From Monoplex corrugatus (Eukaryota; Mollusca; Gastropoda; Littorinimorpha; Ranellidae): DNA of 64,000 nt. Under the pieces are notes generated by a model that was not told the DNA's origin, searched no databases, and saw only the letters and a program-made list of their open reading frames with translations. Both the position numbers and the translations under genes were made by a program. Within the stretch, counting starts at the first letter, position 1; every line of letters begins with the position of its first letter. Below are positions 22,401 to 33,270 of this stretch, piece by piece. Location of the stretch: the NCBI GenBank assembly GCA_030674185.1, contig JAPXFY010000015.1, positions 20,009,280-20,073,279 of the forward strand, read 5' to 3'.

Positions 22401-25137
22401 CAGGGATGCCTACCCCCAAATCTGAATTTCCTGGACACTAAGTTCGGAGGCACACACACATATTCCCCCCCCCCCCTACACACACACACACATATTCCCA
22501 ACCACAGCACTTTTTACAACTTAAAAGTTTGTATTGGTACTTGACTTCAACTTAAAACAATGAAAAATCTACGGAACTGTGAGTAGCAAATTTTATACTG
22601 TTGGGAGACCTTGTTCTTCAAAAATTGGTAGCATTATGAAAAATCTTGATTCTGGTGTCCAAATGTCTAGTACTTACATTATGTACACTGTGTTCTGCAA
22701 TGTTTTTATTTCTTTGCTGGCTGAAGACTCCTGTAGTAGCACCTTTTGTAATCCTTGAGGTCTTCTTTGTTGTGATTCCTCTCAAGAGCACATCCAGGTC
22801 TTGATTTGCAGACAACAAGAGCCTCAAGAGTATCATCTGACATGTTGCCTCTGAAGTCTGTCCTGTTTTTCCGCACAACAGAAAAAATCCTTTCGCAATG
22901 TGCAGAAGAATGGGGGATAGTGAGGATGTAGAGCATGACCATGGGCAAATGAGGAAACATTACTTTCCCATCCTCTTGAAGCTCACCCACTTTCTTCCAG
23001 GTCTCGTCCATTCTCTCCTGAAGACATGAGCCAATATCAGTGCACTGATAGTTTGCAAACTCCATCTGTACATCTGTTGTGGAAACAGCAGGTCCAACCA
23101 TCTTTGGAAACCGTTTCAAAAAGTACTCCACATTCCCAAAAGTGCTGTCCAGTTGCTTGGCTGGGTTGGCAACTTCTGCATGTTTTAGGACAGGATCAGA
23201 GATTGGAAGCTTCTTCTTCAAGTAGCTGCAGCTGGCTTGGTAGAACTTCACAACATTTGTGTAGAACTCTTCAATCCTGGTAGATTTCAGTTTGTTCTCA
23301 GTTGGATGTCCAACAAAGTCTCGAGCAGTATCTCCAATGATCAGATCTTGCCTGACCTTGATGTTGGGCTTGGACAGAAAATCCACATCAAGCACACCCT
23401 TGTATAACATGGCTGATGGTTTAACAAAGTGGATGAACAGATCTCGAAGAAATTTCTCCAGTTTGTTCTTCAGCACTGGTATCAAAGGCTGATCTGATTG
23501 AAGTTCACTGTTGATTTTCTCAAAGGGACTGATTGCATGCAGTAAGAACTTGGCATAGAGCTTGTTTGTTCGAGAGACGAAAATGTCCTTGAGTGCTTCT
23601 GCTTTTTTCTTTGTGGTGTTGGTGGCTATCCTTTCTTCCTCTTTGAAGAAGTCGTGCAATGCATCAAACGATTCGATGAGCCGAGGTAGACATCTCCCAA
23701 TACTTAACCACCTTGTGGACACGCATTTTGGTTTCTGCAATCTCATGCAACAGCTGATGGCACTTGAGAGCTGCTTGCCTTTTACTGCTCTTGTTTAGGT
23801 AGTAGTAGACATCCACTAAGACCTGACTGATGTTGAATGGGAGACATTCTGCACCTTTTTCTGCAGCAATGTGAATCAAGTGACACACACATCCAGACAG
23901 GAACAACTGTTTGTGCTTCTTCAGCATGCATCCATACACTCCAGTATCATTTCCCACCATGACATTGGCATTATCACATCCTAAGGCCAGACAGTTATCC
24001 CATGGAATCTTGTGAGCATCCATTTCTGCTTCGATGAGGCCGAAGATTTTCACACCTGTAGCTGAGCCCTGGATAGAAGGTACAGAGATGGCTTCTGATC
24101 GCACCTCCTTTGTGTCAGGATGGACAGTCCTTACAATCAGGGGAAATAACTTGGAACCACCTTTATCATTACTTCCATCTGCAGAAATTGTGAGAAAGGG
24201 GGATGTTTCATCCTGTCCGCCAAGGATAGAGTTGACTTTGCTGCCATTTCTTTTAAAATAGCTGTTCCTTTACTCCTACCACAACCAAAGTCTTTCGCAA
24301 TTTTTGAATCATGAAACATCACAGGCAAACCTTTGCTGAATTTGTCCAATGCGGCCATTGGCAGATTCAATTCAACCACGAGATCAACCATTTTCACTTC
24401 AGCCTTAATCACATCCAATTCATGAGTGGATGGTCCAGTTGATGAAGTTTGAGATGATGGAAAAAATCCCGATATCAGTTTGTTCTTCAGCAGTTCTTTT
24501 TTCTGCTTCTCAATTTTGTCCGCATTTCCCTTGTGTCGTGGGCCTTCAACGTGCGTTCTGATGTCATCCATGCCGCCAGTGCCAATTCCAAAATCGCTGC
24601 CACACACTGTGCATTGAACCCGGTGTTGATCTTTTCCAGGCACAATGCAAGGATAAACCTCAGTATACCGTTCTACGTAACATTGTAGTCTTTTTTTCCT
24701 AACACCACAATCAGTCACTTCTTTCGCCTTACTAGTTGTTGCCCGTTTCGGCATCTTAACTTTATCTCCCGCTCCAAGGTTATGGAAATTTGAGTGCGCC
24801 TGCATGAAAGCAATAAACTTATGGTATCTTCGGCAATGTTCAGTCGAGAACTTCGATACTTTCCGTTTGCAACAACTTTCTGAAGTTTCATTGGTCGAAG
24901 GTGATATCACCATGGGAACATCCAGCAGGGGAAGTAAATCTTAGCGCTTTATAGTTCTTGAAGCGAGACAGAAGCGTTTTCGGTTTTACCGCAAAGCAGA
25001 TATCGCGTCAGTTGTGGCGAAGATTTTTTTTTTAATTTCCGGGACGCGATACTAATTTCCTTATTTTCCGGGACATTTCTTCTTTTTTTTTATTTCCTGG
25101 ACAAAATACGGAAATTCCGGGACGGTGGGCAGGCCTG
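22401..25137 (-). mobile_element. hAT-like transposon hAT-D with 6-bp target duplication
   Basis: The element starts CAGGGATGCC at 22401 and ends with the inverse of CAGGCCTGCCCACCGTCC at 25137. It is flanked by GAAATG at 22395-22400 and 25138-25143. The 6-bp duplication differs from the 8 bp typical of hAT and suggests a hAT6-type lineage. The element interrupts the MADF exon of H-B and encodes the transposase at 22706-24754. GGGAC/TTCCGGGAC words repeat in the right subterminal region (25030-25130). Confidence 0.8.
22706..24754 (-). pseudogene. hAT-like transposase of hAT-D with BED finger and dimerisation domain, frameshifted
   Basis: The likely start is the ATG at 24754 (MPKRATTSKAKEV). 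A BED-type finger follows (VQCTVCGSDFGIGTGGMDDI, then HVEGPRHKGNA). Further blocks are KIAKDFGCGRSKG, LGCDNANVMVGNDTGVYG (catalytic-fold Asp), FLSGCVCHLIHIAAEKGA and KCVSTRWLSIGRCLPRLIES. The C-terminal hAT dimerisation motif is VMLYILTIPHSSAHCERIFS ending in SRPGCALERN. Frame breaks near 24225 and 23735 separate three otherwise collinear frames, so the gene is recently dead. It is the best-preserved member of the BED-hAT group also seen at 1-1440 and 29430-29981. Confidence 0.82.
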
Positions 25138-26435
25138 GAAATGTCATCTAGCTGAAGACTGAGTGGACTGTTGTGAGACTGTTCGGCCTCTGATGTTTGG
25201 GTGTCGTCATCACTTTCCGGAAGATTGCTGCAGGTTTCCCCTGTTGCGCACGAAGGAATCAAAAACAGCATATAGTCGTAGAGATGCCATTTTCTTTTCT
25301 TGCTTGCTGCCTGTCCGGAGGTTGTGGTTTTGGATTCTCGGTACTTTCTGAAGAAGTAATCTCTTAGGGAGACCCATCTCTTCCTGCATTTATCCGCTGG
25401 AAACATAAAGAGAAAGTACAAAATAAACAGCTTCATTACGTACAACGTTATTTCCCTAGCATTGCATAATTTGTGTTTATTTTTCAGATTCCTGGCAACA
25501 GGAGAATCATTCAGATTCCTGTCTTTCCACTTCAGACTGGGCCTATCTACACTTCAAGGTATTGTCAAGACAACAGTCAAAGTTCTGTGGAAGAGACTTC
25601 AACCCCTGCACATGCCTACTCCGGATGAGACAACATGGACAAAGACAGCAGAAGACTTCTATCAAAGGTGGAATTTTCCTTTGTGTGTAGGGGCAATTGA
25701 CGGAAAGCATGTACAAGTGAAAGCGCCCGTTCACTCTGGTTCACAGTATTACAACTACAGAGGTAACTACTCCATTGTACTTATCGCAGTAGTGGAGCAA
25801 CTGGAAAGTTCCTTGTGGTAGATGTCGGTGGTTATGGAAGCTGCAGTGATGGGGGCATTTTTAAAAAATCTGTCTTTTTTAAATCGTTGACAGCAAGGAA
25901 ACTGCAACTACCTCTGCCAGCAAAAATCCCCAACACAGACATTCAACTGCCTCATGTCTTCGTCGGTGATGAAGCATTTGCACTGATGCCAAACTTGATG
26001 AGACCGTTCCCAAGACGATCTTTGACAGATGAAAAACGCATCTTCAACTACAGGTTATCGAGAGCACGGAGACAAGTGGAATGCACATTTGGTGTGGTTT
26101 CCAGCGTGTGGCGAATCATGCGAAAGCCAATGGAAGTGGATGCAGAATTTGCCATCGACATTGTCAAAGCTGTGTGCGTCTTGCACAATTACGTTCAGAA
26201 TAAGGAACCAGAACGAATAACACTGATGCAACAACTAGTGCAGAATGACAATCAAGGGGAGCGTTTGCCATCAGACATGGGCAGAGTAGCCAATGAGGCG
26301 GTGACAGTGAGAAATACCCTGATGTCATACTTCGTGTCTTCCGCAGGGAGTGTACCGTGGCAAACTGACAAGCTGTTCACAAACGTGTGAAAATTCAAAA
26401 ACTGTGCATGCATCAGACAGTATCGCACGAAATTA

Positions 26436-26648
26436 CAAACAGAATAGAGAGAGAGAGAGAGGGAGAGAAGAGAGGGGAAGAGAGACGGACATATGAGATG
26501 CCATTCATTTGTTGAATACAGAATACTTTATTCTGATTTCTCTCATTGTTGCACCATGAGAAATTTTGAGTGTGGCGTAAAATAAAACACATCACAACCC
26601 ACACCTCACATACACGCACGCGCGCGTGCACACACACACACAACCACA

Positions 26649-26699
<51 letters not shown>

Positions 26700-26700
26700 C
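26436..26700. repeat. GA and CA/CG microsatellites
   Basis: (GA)n at about 26440-26490 and (CA)n/(CG)n at about 26600-26698, between the H-B transposase stop and the MADF first exon. Confidence 0.9.
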
Positions 26701-27189
26701 AGAGACCACATATTTATATTACGGCATCAAGTGAATAAAATATACCTATTAAAAATATATATATATTAAAGTTCAACCCTTCATTATCACATCCGCAAGC
26801 AAATACAACCATATAAAAACAACACCTATATTTATCATACCCATAAGCATACCCCCCCCCTCCCGCCCCGCAGCTTCCCTACCACCCCTTCATACACTCA
26901 CGCGCGCGCATTCGCAGACAACTTGAGAAGTGGTTGTGTGTAGAAGATCGAAAATTTGGAGTTCTAAACGGTGTTTGTGTGTTTTTTGTGTTCAAACAAG
27001 TTATGACAAATAAACTCACCATCTCCACCAACTTCCTTGGCAATGTTTTGCCAAGCGGCCGCAATCAGATCACGATTAAAGTGATTCTTGTCAGCCTTGT
27101 CAAAGATACAAGGCCGCATCTGAACTGCGGAGATCAGTTTCTCGTCGTCCATGCTGCGCTTTTGTGCTTGTCAAGGAAAAGCAATGCAC

Positions 27190-27416
27190 TATCAAAGTAT
27201 CGAAACGCCTGAAAAGTTCAGTCCCTTGAACGGACGGACGGAAAAGATCGTGCATGCACGTTCTTAACAAAATCCGTCCGTGTTCGTCCGTGTCCGTCCG
27301 TGTCAGTATGAACGCTTTTCACGTCACCAGTGGGAATAAAGAGCGATTTCCTGTGCACGTTTTTCACCTACGACAGTCGTCCGTGTCCGTCCATGTTGGT
27401 ATGAACGTAACTTAAA
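27190..27416. repeat. Right subterminal region of H-B with GGACGGACACGG-type repeats
   Basis: The word CCGTCCGT or GTCCGTCCGTG, and its partners CAGTATGAACG and TTGGTATGAACG, occur as two successive blocks (27230-27312 and 27370-27416). The right terminal repeat therefore looks tandemly duplicated. TAA follows at about 27417. Confidence 0.6.
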
Positions 27417-27905
27417 CCGAAAGCACACAGCGGAGCCGGTTTTCCCAGTAATCTATAAATATCTCACCTTTGAAGTTTCACTTGGCGTTTAGCGCGTCTG
27501 CATACCAAATCCGGTTAGGGTTTATACGCGGTTAGGGCCCGTATAGCTAACCGCGTTTAAAGGGGCAGCAGGACTATATAAGGCGGGAAGTAGATCGGAA
27601 GTCACTTGAATTCAAACGTTTGCCGAAGCAACACCAGCTGTCTGCTCTGAGTTAATTACAGATTTCGGACGCTGTCGGAGAGCTACCTGGCTCATATTCG
27701 TCACACAGTACAATCTCAATCCCTGCTTTTAAACTGTTGTTATATTTTTATCGAAAAATGTGCGCATATGCATTTATTAGGAAATTAAAATCTGAATTGG
27801 ACGAACTTAGAGGCGGGGCTACAAAACATGACGAGACATCTGACAGGCACGCCATCCAAAAATAGAAAAGCACGTGGAAAGAAAACAACGAAGGCATGTT
27901 GTCAC

Positions 27906-27948
<43 letters not shown>

Positions 27949-28188
27949 GAAAGGCCTACAATATAGACGTCCAGAGAATTAAACGATCAGCTTAATTAAA
28001 ATTGTGTAGTGTATGAAAAGAAATCAAGCACATGCAATAGATCTATATGCACACACAAGCTGTGCGCACATACACCGTACTCATACACACACAGACACAT
28101 ACACACACACACATCGGAGCACAATACGAACACAACACTGACCTGTAGTCATCACCACTTATGTCCCATGTATGGCTTACCAGGTGGG
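27417..28188. other. H-A interior: terminus-like motif, TATA box and a 35-codon frame
   Basis: GGGCCCGTATAGCTAACCGC at about 27535 resembles the left end of H-A, suggesting another terminus of the same family or a tandem end. A TATA-like CTATATAAGGCGGG (27573) precedes a short plus frame, 27758-27865 (MCAYAFIRKLKSELDELRGG), 35 residues with no recognised relative. A (CA)n tract follows at 27905-27948 and another at 28080-28112. Confidence 0.4.
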
Positions 28189-28876
28189 TTAGGATACAAT
28201 TCTTACAAGCGACAGCACACAGTCTGGCATTATCTCACGAAGGACTGTCACCACACATTCATCTACACCATCACGTCCCATAGTCACCAATTTCTTTCGA
28301 AAATATTGTGGATGTCTCCACGCATTCCTAGAATTTAGTATGTTCCAAAATTTTCTATATATCTGTTTCCTAAGTCCAGAATTCCTAACATGTGCTGACT
28401 TGTCCATTACCCAGCCACCTCTGACAGTTTGCAGTAACACACGGCTCACAAAAACAAAACTGGCATCTGCCCTGACTAACTGCATGCTGTAAACTAACAC
28501 TAGATCTATCACCTACACTGACACTAGCACCAGATGAGGAACACACTACATCTGTCGTCGGCGTAAATCTATAACTTGCTGAGGACAGTGTAGCCACTGA
28601 AGTAGGTGTACAAGATGCTGTGGCATCTACACAGATGTTGGCAACACACACAGAACTACACTCACTGACACTGTCAGCTTCACTGATTGTAACTTGTGAT
28701 AGCACTTCACATTTCCACTCCCAACCACAGCTTTCAAACAATTGTCTTACAGCTTCCTTCTTTTCTTCGTTTATATCCAGCAATAATAAATTAAAATTCA
28801 TTATTTCGTCAAAGATAAACTCTCTCAAACTAGACGTGTGCGTTTTCAGTAGAACCCAGAAAGAATGAGCGCGCAA
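28140..28876 (-). pseudogene. Cysteine-containing protein fragment of unknown function
   Basis: Two minus frames in series, 28876-28385 and 28512-28189, read as one protein with a shift near 28450. The first part is NEEKKEAVRQLFESCGWEWK, a Ser/Thr/Cys-rich middle and CQFCFCEPCVTANCQRWLGN. The second is NSGLRKQIYRKFWNILNSRN, AWRHPQYFRKKLVTMGRDGV and then a tail with PNPPGKPYMGH at about 28170. Proteins with this Cys-rich plus RKxIYRKFW layout recur in invertebrate genomes, often in repeats, and loosely resemble the P2X7-type cytoplasmic domain. I do not assign a function. Confidence 0.45.
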
Positions 28877-29190
28877 ATTTGCTTACAGACAATGATAGGT
28901 CTGACCACAGATTTCTGGCGCTATTTCTTTCACACCGTGAGAGAGGCCAAGCATGGGATAGCAGTCATGCAGTTTCCATTAGCACCATCCTTTCCTTCTC
29001 ATCTTTTGTTCTCATTCTCAGCAAGGTTCAAGTAACTTACATAGATCTACCGGATCTCCTAGTCAAGGCCCCAGTTACCACGTGCCAGCCTGGAGTGTAA
29101 TCAACTGTTTAGGGGTGAAGGGATGAGGTTATCAATCTGTAATTTAGATCTGCGCACGAAGTCAGAGACTCTCAACAGTAATAATGCAGC
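28877..29190. other. Non-coding interval left of hAT-C
   Basis: No gene, repeat or terminus recognised apart from the bases adjacent to the hAT-C target duplication (GTGTGT at 29191-29196). Confidence 0.4.
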
Positions 29191-29429
29191 GTGTGTCAGA
29201 CCTGACTACTGCTACGATTCGGCCGTAGCAACTACGGATTTGAGGGGTCTGCTACGGAGCTACGATGAGCGCTAATTTTGCTACGTTTTTTTCATAGTCA
29301 AGTCGATCGTGGCGTTTTAGTAGATTTTGCGCTTAGTGAGTAGAGCAGTTCATTAGACATGAGTGTTGAGTGGACTTGGACTTCCTGTTCCTATCGCGCA
29401 TGCGTGCAAGTTATTCAGTCTTTTCGATA

Positions 29430-29981
29430 ATGGCGGCACCCGCGAGCGAAAGCGATTGTGAGAAGATTTCAACACCTCCACGACCTGGTGAAAGACGGTG
29501 TCTCGAGGGAAGTGAAACTGGGCCGAGCAAACGTAAAAGGGTTCGTGTGGCAGAGCAGACGTTTAGGCAAAGTTACACCGAAGAATGGCCATGCATTGTG
29601 AAAAGTCGTGATGGCGATCCACACTATGCGTACTGCAATTTGTGCAAAGTTCAGATCTCGGTGAAATACGGGGGCAGGAATGATGTCTTCAACCACGTAG
29701 AGACGAACAAACACAAATCTAATGGCAGAATTGTCAAGCAGAACAGAGCTATTGGATCGTACTTTGTGTGCCAATACGACCAACACACACTGCGAGTGAC
29801 AAGCGCAGAAACCACCATGGTTAGACTAATTGCCGATCTGAATCTACCACTGAGTGTAGCCGATCACATCACAAAGGCTGTTAAGAAGAGCCTGCCTGAG
29901 GGCTTCCTTGCTAGAGACTTGAAAAAGGAACAGCTTGTTGCTGTCAAGAAGTGTTTCTCTCAGACAGTGCACAAGCACTGA
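29430..29981 (+). CDS. BED-finger protein of hAT-C, N-terminal portion of a hAT-like transposase
   Basis: I choose the ATG at 29430 (MAAPASESDCEK); an in-frame ATG at 29370 is also possible. The protein has a basic segment, then a BED-type finger (HYAYCNLCKVQISVKYGGRN, then HVETNKHKSNG), followed by TTMVRLIADLNLPLSVADHI, which aligns with VDLVVELNLPMAALDKFS of hAT-D. It terminates at a TGA at 29979, about 190 residues, before the catalytic part. It is either a truncated transposase or a DNA-binding-only protein. The catalytic half was not found within hAT-C, so I treat it as a remnant with an intact short frame. Confidence 0.65.
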   Translation: MAAPASESDCEKISTPPRPGERRCLEGSETGPSKRKRVRVAEQTFRQSYTEEWPCIVKSRDGDPHYAYCNLCKVQISVKYGGRNDVFNHVETNKHKSNGRIVKQNRAIGSYFVCQYDQHTLRVTSAETTMVRLIADLNLPLSVADHITKAVKKSLPEGFLARDLKKEQLVAVKKCFSQTVHKH

Positions 29982-30446
29982 AATACAGTCAGAGGTGCAA
30001 GCATTAGGCACTGCAGACTGACCTCAAGACTCTGTGTGGTGTGTGTGTGTGTGTGTGTGGTGTGTTGACATTTAAATGATCAGGAGTTCTCTGAAAAAAA
30101 AAGTATGTCCATTTGATTAATTCTTGTGTACATTTTGTCTGTTATTGATCGTGAAATGTTTCCAATGTTTTAACAGTGGCTTAGCTTTTGTTACACTTTT
30201 TTCTTCACACTTTTTTCTTCATATATTTTGATCTATACAAAATTTTTTTTTTTTTTTTAATCTGTTTGTCTCTCTCTCTAACTTCTAAGTAAGAATGATG
30301 TTTCTATACATTGTAACATGGTATTTTCTTCTTTGGTCCTAATCCTGTGTTTCAGGTTTGTGCTGGATGAGAATTCATTAATCCAATAGCAGTAAATTAA
30401 GTTATGAGCTCAAAATTGAGTTTGTGATGTGTTGTAAGGTAGTTCA

Positions 30447-33202
30447 CAGGTTCCGCTAGTTTGTTTTTTTTATCCGTCCTGGGGACGGACGAGGTAAAAA
30501 AAATTCCGTCATAGGACCATTTTCATCCGTCCCCTCTTCACTGTGTTGTCACCGATTGACACGGCTAAACCGATACGGCAGACGATGGCCTACACGTCGG
30601 CTACCGAGTAGGCTTACCAAAGAAACATTTAGCACAAACGAAGTCTATACTAATCTGTCAAATCAACAATAACAACAAGTTACAACGGTACTCATTTAAA
30701 CAAAAATTAAAAACTAACTTTCTACATCGTCTTCTTCCTGTCTCCCTTCATGAACTGAGCTGCAGCTGCGGCAAAGTCAAAAGTATCCATGTGTGCTCTG
30801 CAGGAAGCGATTTGCATAAGGCGATCTACTTTCTGGTCTCCAAGGCGACTGCGTTGGGCTGTCTTGATCTTGTTTGCCAAACTGAAACCTCGTTCTGCAG
30901 CCACACTTGATACAGGGATGACGACAGCGATTTTACACAGCACAGCATAATCAGGAAACAACTCTGCATAGTCATTGATGATAGTTTTTGCCGCTTGCTC
31001 CAACCGCATTTGACGATTGTAGCCATGCAGAACACGTTTCACTGACAGAAAGTCTCTTCTTGTGCGCTCAGCGTCAATGAGGGGCGGGGCTTCCTGTCCA
31101 TCACTGTTTTGTTTTGGTTTTCCAAAGAAGTCTGTCACAACAGCAATTTCGCGAGCACCAAATTCCAGCAGCTCGCACTCTTGAGGTGGATACCGGGATG
31201 GGTTCAGAACAACATCCAGGCACGTCAGTACATCCACGTCATCCTTTGGAAATCGCCTTTCCAATGCACTGACAAGCTCTTGAATGTAGTTTGTCCGCAT
31301 ACGCCTGTACTCCCCCACTGACTGCTCATCTGCATACAGTAGAGGTAGATCCATGAACTTTCCTGCTGTACACTCCTGTTCAAAGCTTTTCTCATGTTCA
31401 CCTGGAGTGTGCGCTAGATCGTTCAGAGTTAGAGTTGTCATTTTCACCATGGGCTGTATGGAAGAAATGTTTATGTCCTCCCTCTAAAAAGTCAGGTTCA
31501 ATCTGTTCATCACTGGCAGCACATCACACAACATGTGCATCATCGCGGTGAAACTGTAGGCACTTAGTGCACGCTTAAGACCCCCAGCTGTTGCACATTT
31601 CCTGGCACTCACCTCTTCTTCTAGCTCAATCACAACTGGTGCCCAGTTCAGTCTGATGGCTTCCACAGCACGACTGAGGGACAGCCACCGCACTGCACAC
31701 GGCTGTTTTAGACTGATGAAATCCTCATTGTCCATGGCTCTGCTCAGCTCCTTCAGTCACTGATTACGTGTAGCCGAATACTGATAATACTTATACACGG
31801 AGTTGACAGTGTTTTTGAAGTTGGCCACTCTTTGCACGGCCTTTGTTGCATCTTGTGCGGCTAGAGCAGTCCGATGCGCCACACAGTGCACATTGATCAA
31901 GTAAGGATTTTTGTTGCGAAGCCTCTGTGCAACACCTGTTTGCTTACCAGTCATAACAGAGGCCCCATCTGAGCCAAGACCTGCCACCTTTGCCAAATCT
32001 ATGCTGCGGGACTCTAGCACCTCCTCCACTTTCTGTGTGACGCACTCTGCTGTCCCAGAATGAACAGTAAAATTCCCCAACAACACCGTTTCTGTTGCAC
32101 CTCCACTCTCGATTTTCAGGTAGATAATCAGTTTCTTATCAACAGTTACGTTCACCGTCTCATCAATCACAATCCCAACAAAATCACTCTGTTGAATGGC
32201 TTCATTTATCTGTTTGTTGATCACAATTGCAATTGACTTTTCCATTTCATCCACAGAATCTGAATGTTTGTAGATTTGGGATTCCACCTTGAGATGTGGA
32301 CAGTCAGTTGCTTGAAGCAGCCTAATCAGATCGGGAAACCGAGCGGCTGGGGTTGTGGTTTTAGCCATATGAAACACCACTTTAAGCTGCGTTGACAGTG
32401 CACTACCAGAAGCTTGCTTTGCGTTTTCCTGATGTTCCTTGAACACACGCTGCTGAGACACAAGTTGTGTTGCTAATTTGTGACTTGCGCTGTTGCTGTG
32501 GTCCACCAGAGCAGATCTCTGCATTGTTTTGCATCCACGAGTGAATCCGTTCAGTTGGTTGGCACTCACACAGACCCGACAAAACATTTTGGTCGCACCA
32601 TTTTCTACGTCAGTGTACAGCCACTTGAATGATGCCTCCCATTCATCGCGGTATTCACGGGATTTCGACATTTTCATTTTTTTTGCTGAACTTGCACCGG
32701 TAGATTTAGTACTAGTAGGCCTATCCTGAGTATCAGTCTCACTGCACATAGACTGATTTTCTGTCGCCGACTGTAGATCTGCTGAAACATTCTCAGGATG
32801 GCTCTCAGTCTCAGTCTGTGATTTTGGCCTGGCTCTCACGAAAAAATCAGCAACGGACTTTTGTCCTGACATGATTAGGCCTGGCTTCTACACTACGAAT
32901 AAATGTGGCGCGAATACCAGCATCACTGCGCACGCATCCACTACACTGTCTACTACAGCCAATCAAGAAGCAAAGTGATGGGTAGTCTAGACTGGTCTGA
33001 TTTTCCAACGCTAAGCTCGCTGCTGGACAGGACGTGAGAAATAACACGTACGCCACATCCATAGCCAGCCGGTGAAGCTGAAAATTTGTTCCCCCCCTTT
33101 CCAAATTTTATCCGTCACAGTGACGGACAGCTTCCATTTTTTTCCGTCAAAGCTAAATTTTACCGGTAAAATACCGATAATTCTCGGTAAACGGAAACTC
33201 TG
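30447..33202 (-). mobile_element. ZNF862-like hAT transposon inside hAT-C
   Basis: The transposase gene at 30722-32872 is bracketed by CAGGTTCCGCTAG at 30447 and the inverse of CAGAGTTTCCGTTTACC ending at 33202, which are similar but imperfect ends. The flanks GTAGTTCA and TAGTTTAA share most positions and may be a decayed 8-bp duplication. CCGTC/GACGG words are frequent in both subterminal regions (30475-30540, 33110-33150). The limits are tentative. Confidence 0.5.
30722..32872 (-). pseudogene. ZNF862/C17orf113-like hAT transposase, three frames
   Basis: The ATG is at 32872. Residues about 75-140 form a finger (MFCRVCVSANQL, then LVDHSNSASHKLA). The catalytic-fold part is FVGIVIDETVNVTVDKKLII and GLGSDGASVMTGKQTGVAQR, followed by NPYLINVHCVAHRTALAAQD. 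After a stop at 31757 the sequence continues at 31735-31484 with CAVRWLSLSRAVEAIRLNW. It then continues at 31450-30722 to the dimerisation domain (CKIAVVIPVSSVAAERGFSL, then LMQIASC). Stops at about 31757 and 31484 inactivate it. The order of blocks is complete, so loss of function looks recent. Confidence 0.8.
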
Positions 33203-33270
33203 TAGTTTAAATGTGTGTGTGTGTGCGCGCGCATCTCTCTCTCTCTCTGAAATGAAGGCAGTATTTACTA

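Larger units (their letters stand above)
20879..26390 (+). pseudogene. HARBI1-type transposase of H-B, exons 20879-21180 and 25488-26390, one frameshift
   Basis: Exon 1 (MARTKKQKLMLWWWWRRR, FSVHPVNRSRHVHGEYHHL, ISPKERLVVTLR) ends at a GT donor at 21181. Exon 2 follows an AG acceptor at 25487 and joins LR to FLATGES. Catalytic blocks are CVGAIDGKHVQV, VDVGGYGSCSDGG and YRLSRARRQVECTFG. A one-base deletion near 25793 (after IVLIAVV, where DATGKFLVVDV is expected) breaks the frame. The C-terminus is complete (VPWQTDKLFTNV). The intron is about 4.3 kb because hAT-D lies in the antisense MADF exon within it. Confidence 0.85.
22004..27152 (-). pseudogene. MADF-domain accessory protein of H-B, exon 2 disrupted by hAT-D
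   Basis: Exon 1 (27152-27020) reads MDDEKLISAVQMRPCIFDKA and ends at a GT donor. Exon 2 starts after the acceptor at 25397-25398 (KCRKRWVSLRDYFFRKYRES, then KKRKWHLYDYMLFLIPSC), completing the MADF domain. Within the acidic linker at 25138 the exon is interrupted by hAT-D. It resumes at 22400 (SKTPKKTPRRKTRKSG). Removing hAT-D with one 6-bp duplication restores the frame across DDI-SSKTPKK. The far C-terminus (YYSRNAYYSP) ends at 22004. One or more frame breaks near 22283 are likely between the PKKTP segment and the tail. Confidence 0.78.
20860..27416 (+). mobile_element. PIF/Harbinger element H-B, left terminus apparently lost, split by hAT-D
   Basis: It has the same two-gene interlocked layout as H-1: transposase exons on plus (20879-21180, 25488-26390) and MADF exons on minus (27152-27020, 25396-25138 plus 22400-22004). 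The right end is rich in GGACGGACACGGACG words and appears to finish at GTTCATACCAACATGG (inverse, about 27416) followed by TAA. The left end keeps only CCGGACGGACGG right before the transposase ATG, joined to the H-A Myb-like 5' region. The left terminal repeat therefore seems deleted. hAT-D occupies 22401-25137. Confidence 0.7.

Noticed and set aside
28140..28876. A P2X7 receptor-related host gene
   Set aside because: Resemblance is limited to a Cys-rich and RKxIYRKFW region common in repeat-borne invertebrate proteins; frames are broken.
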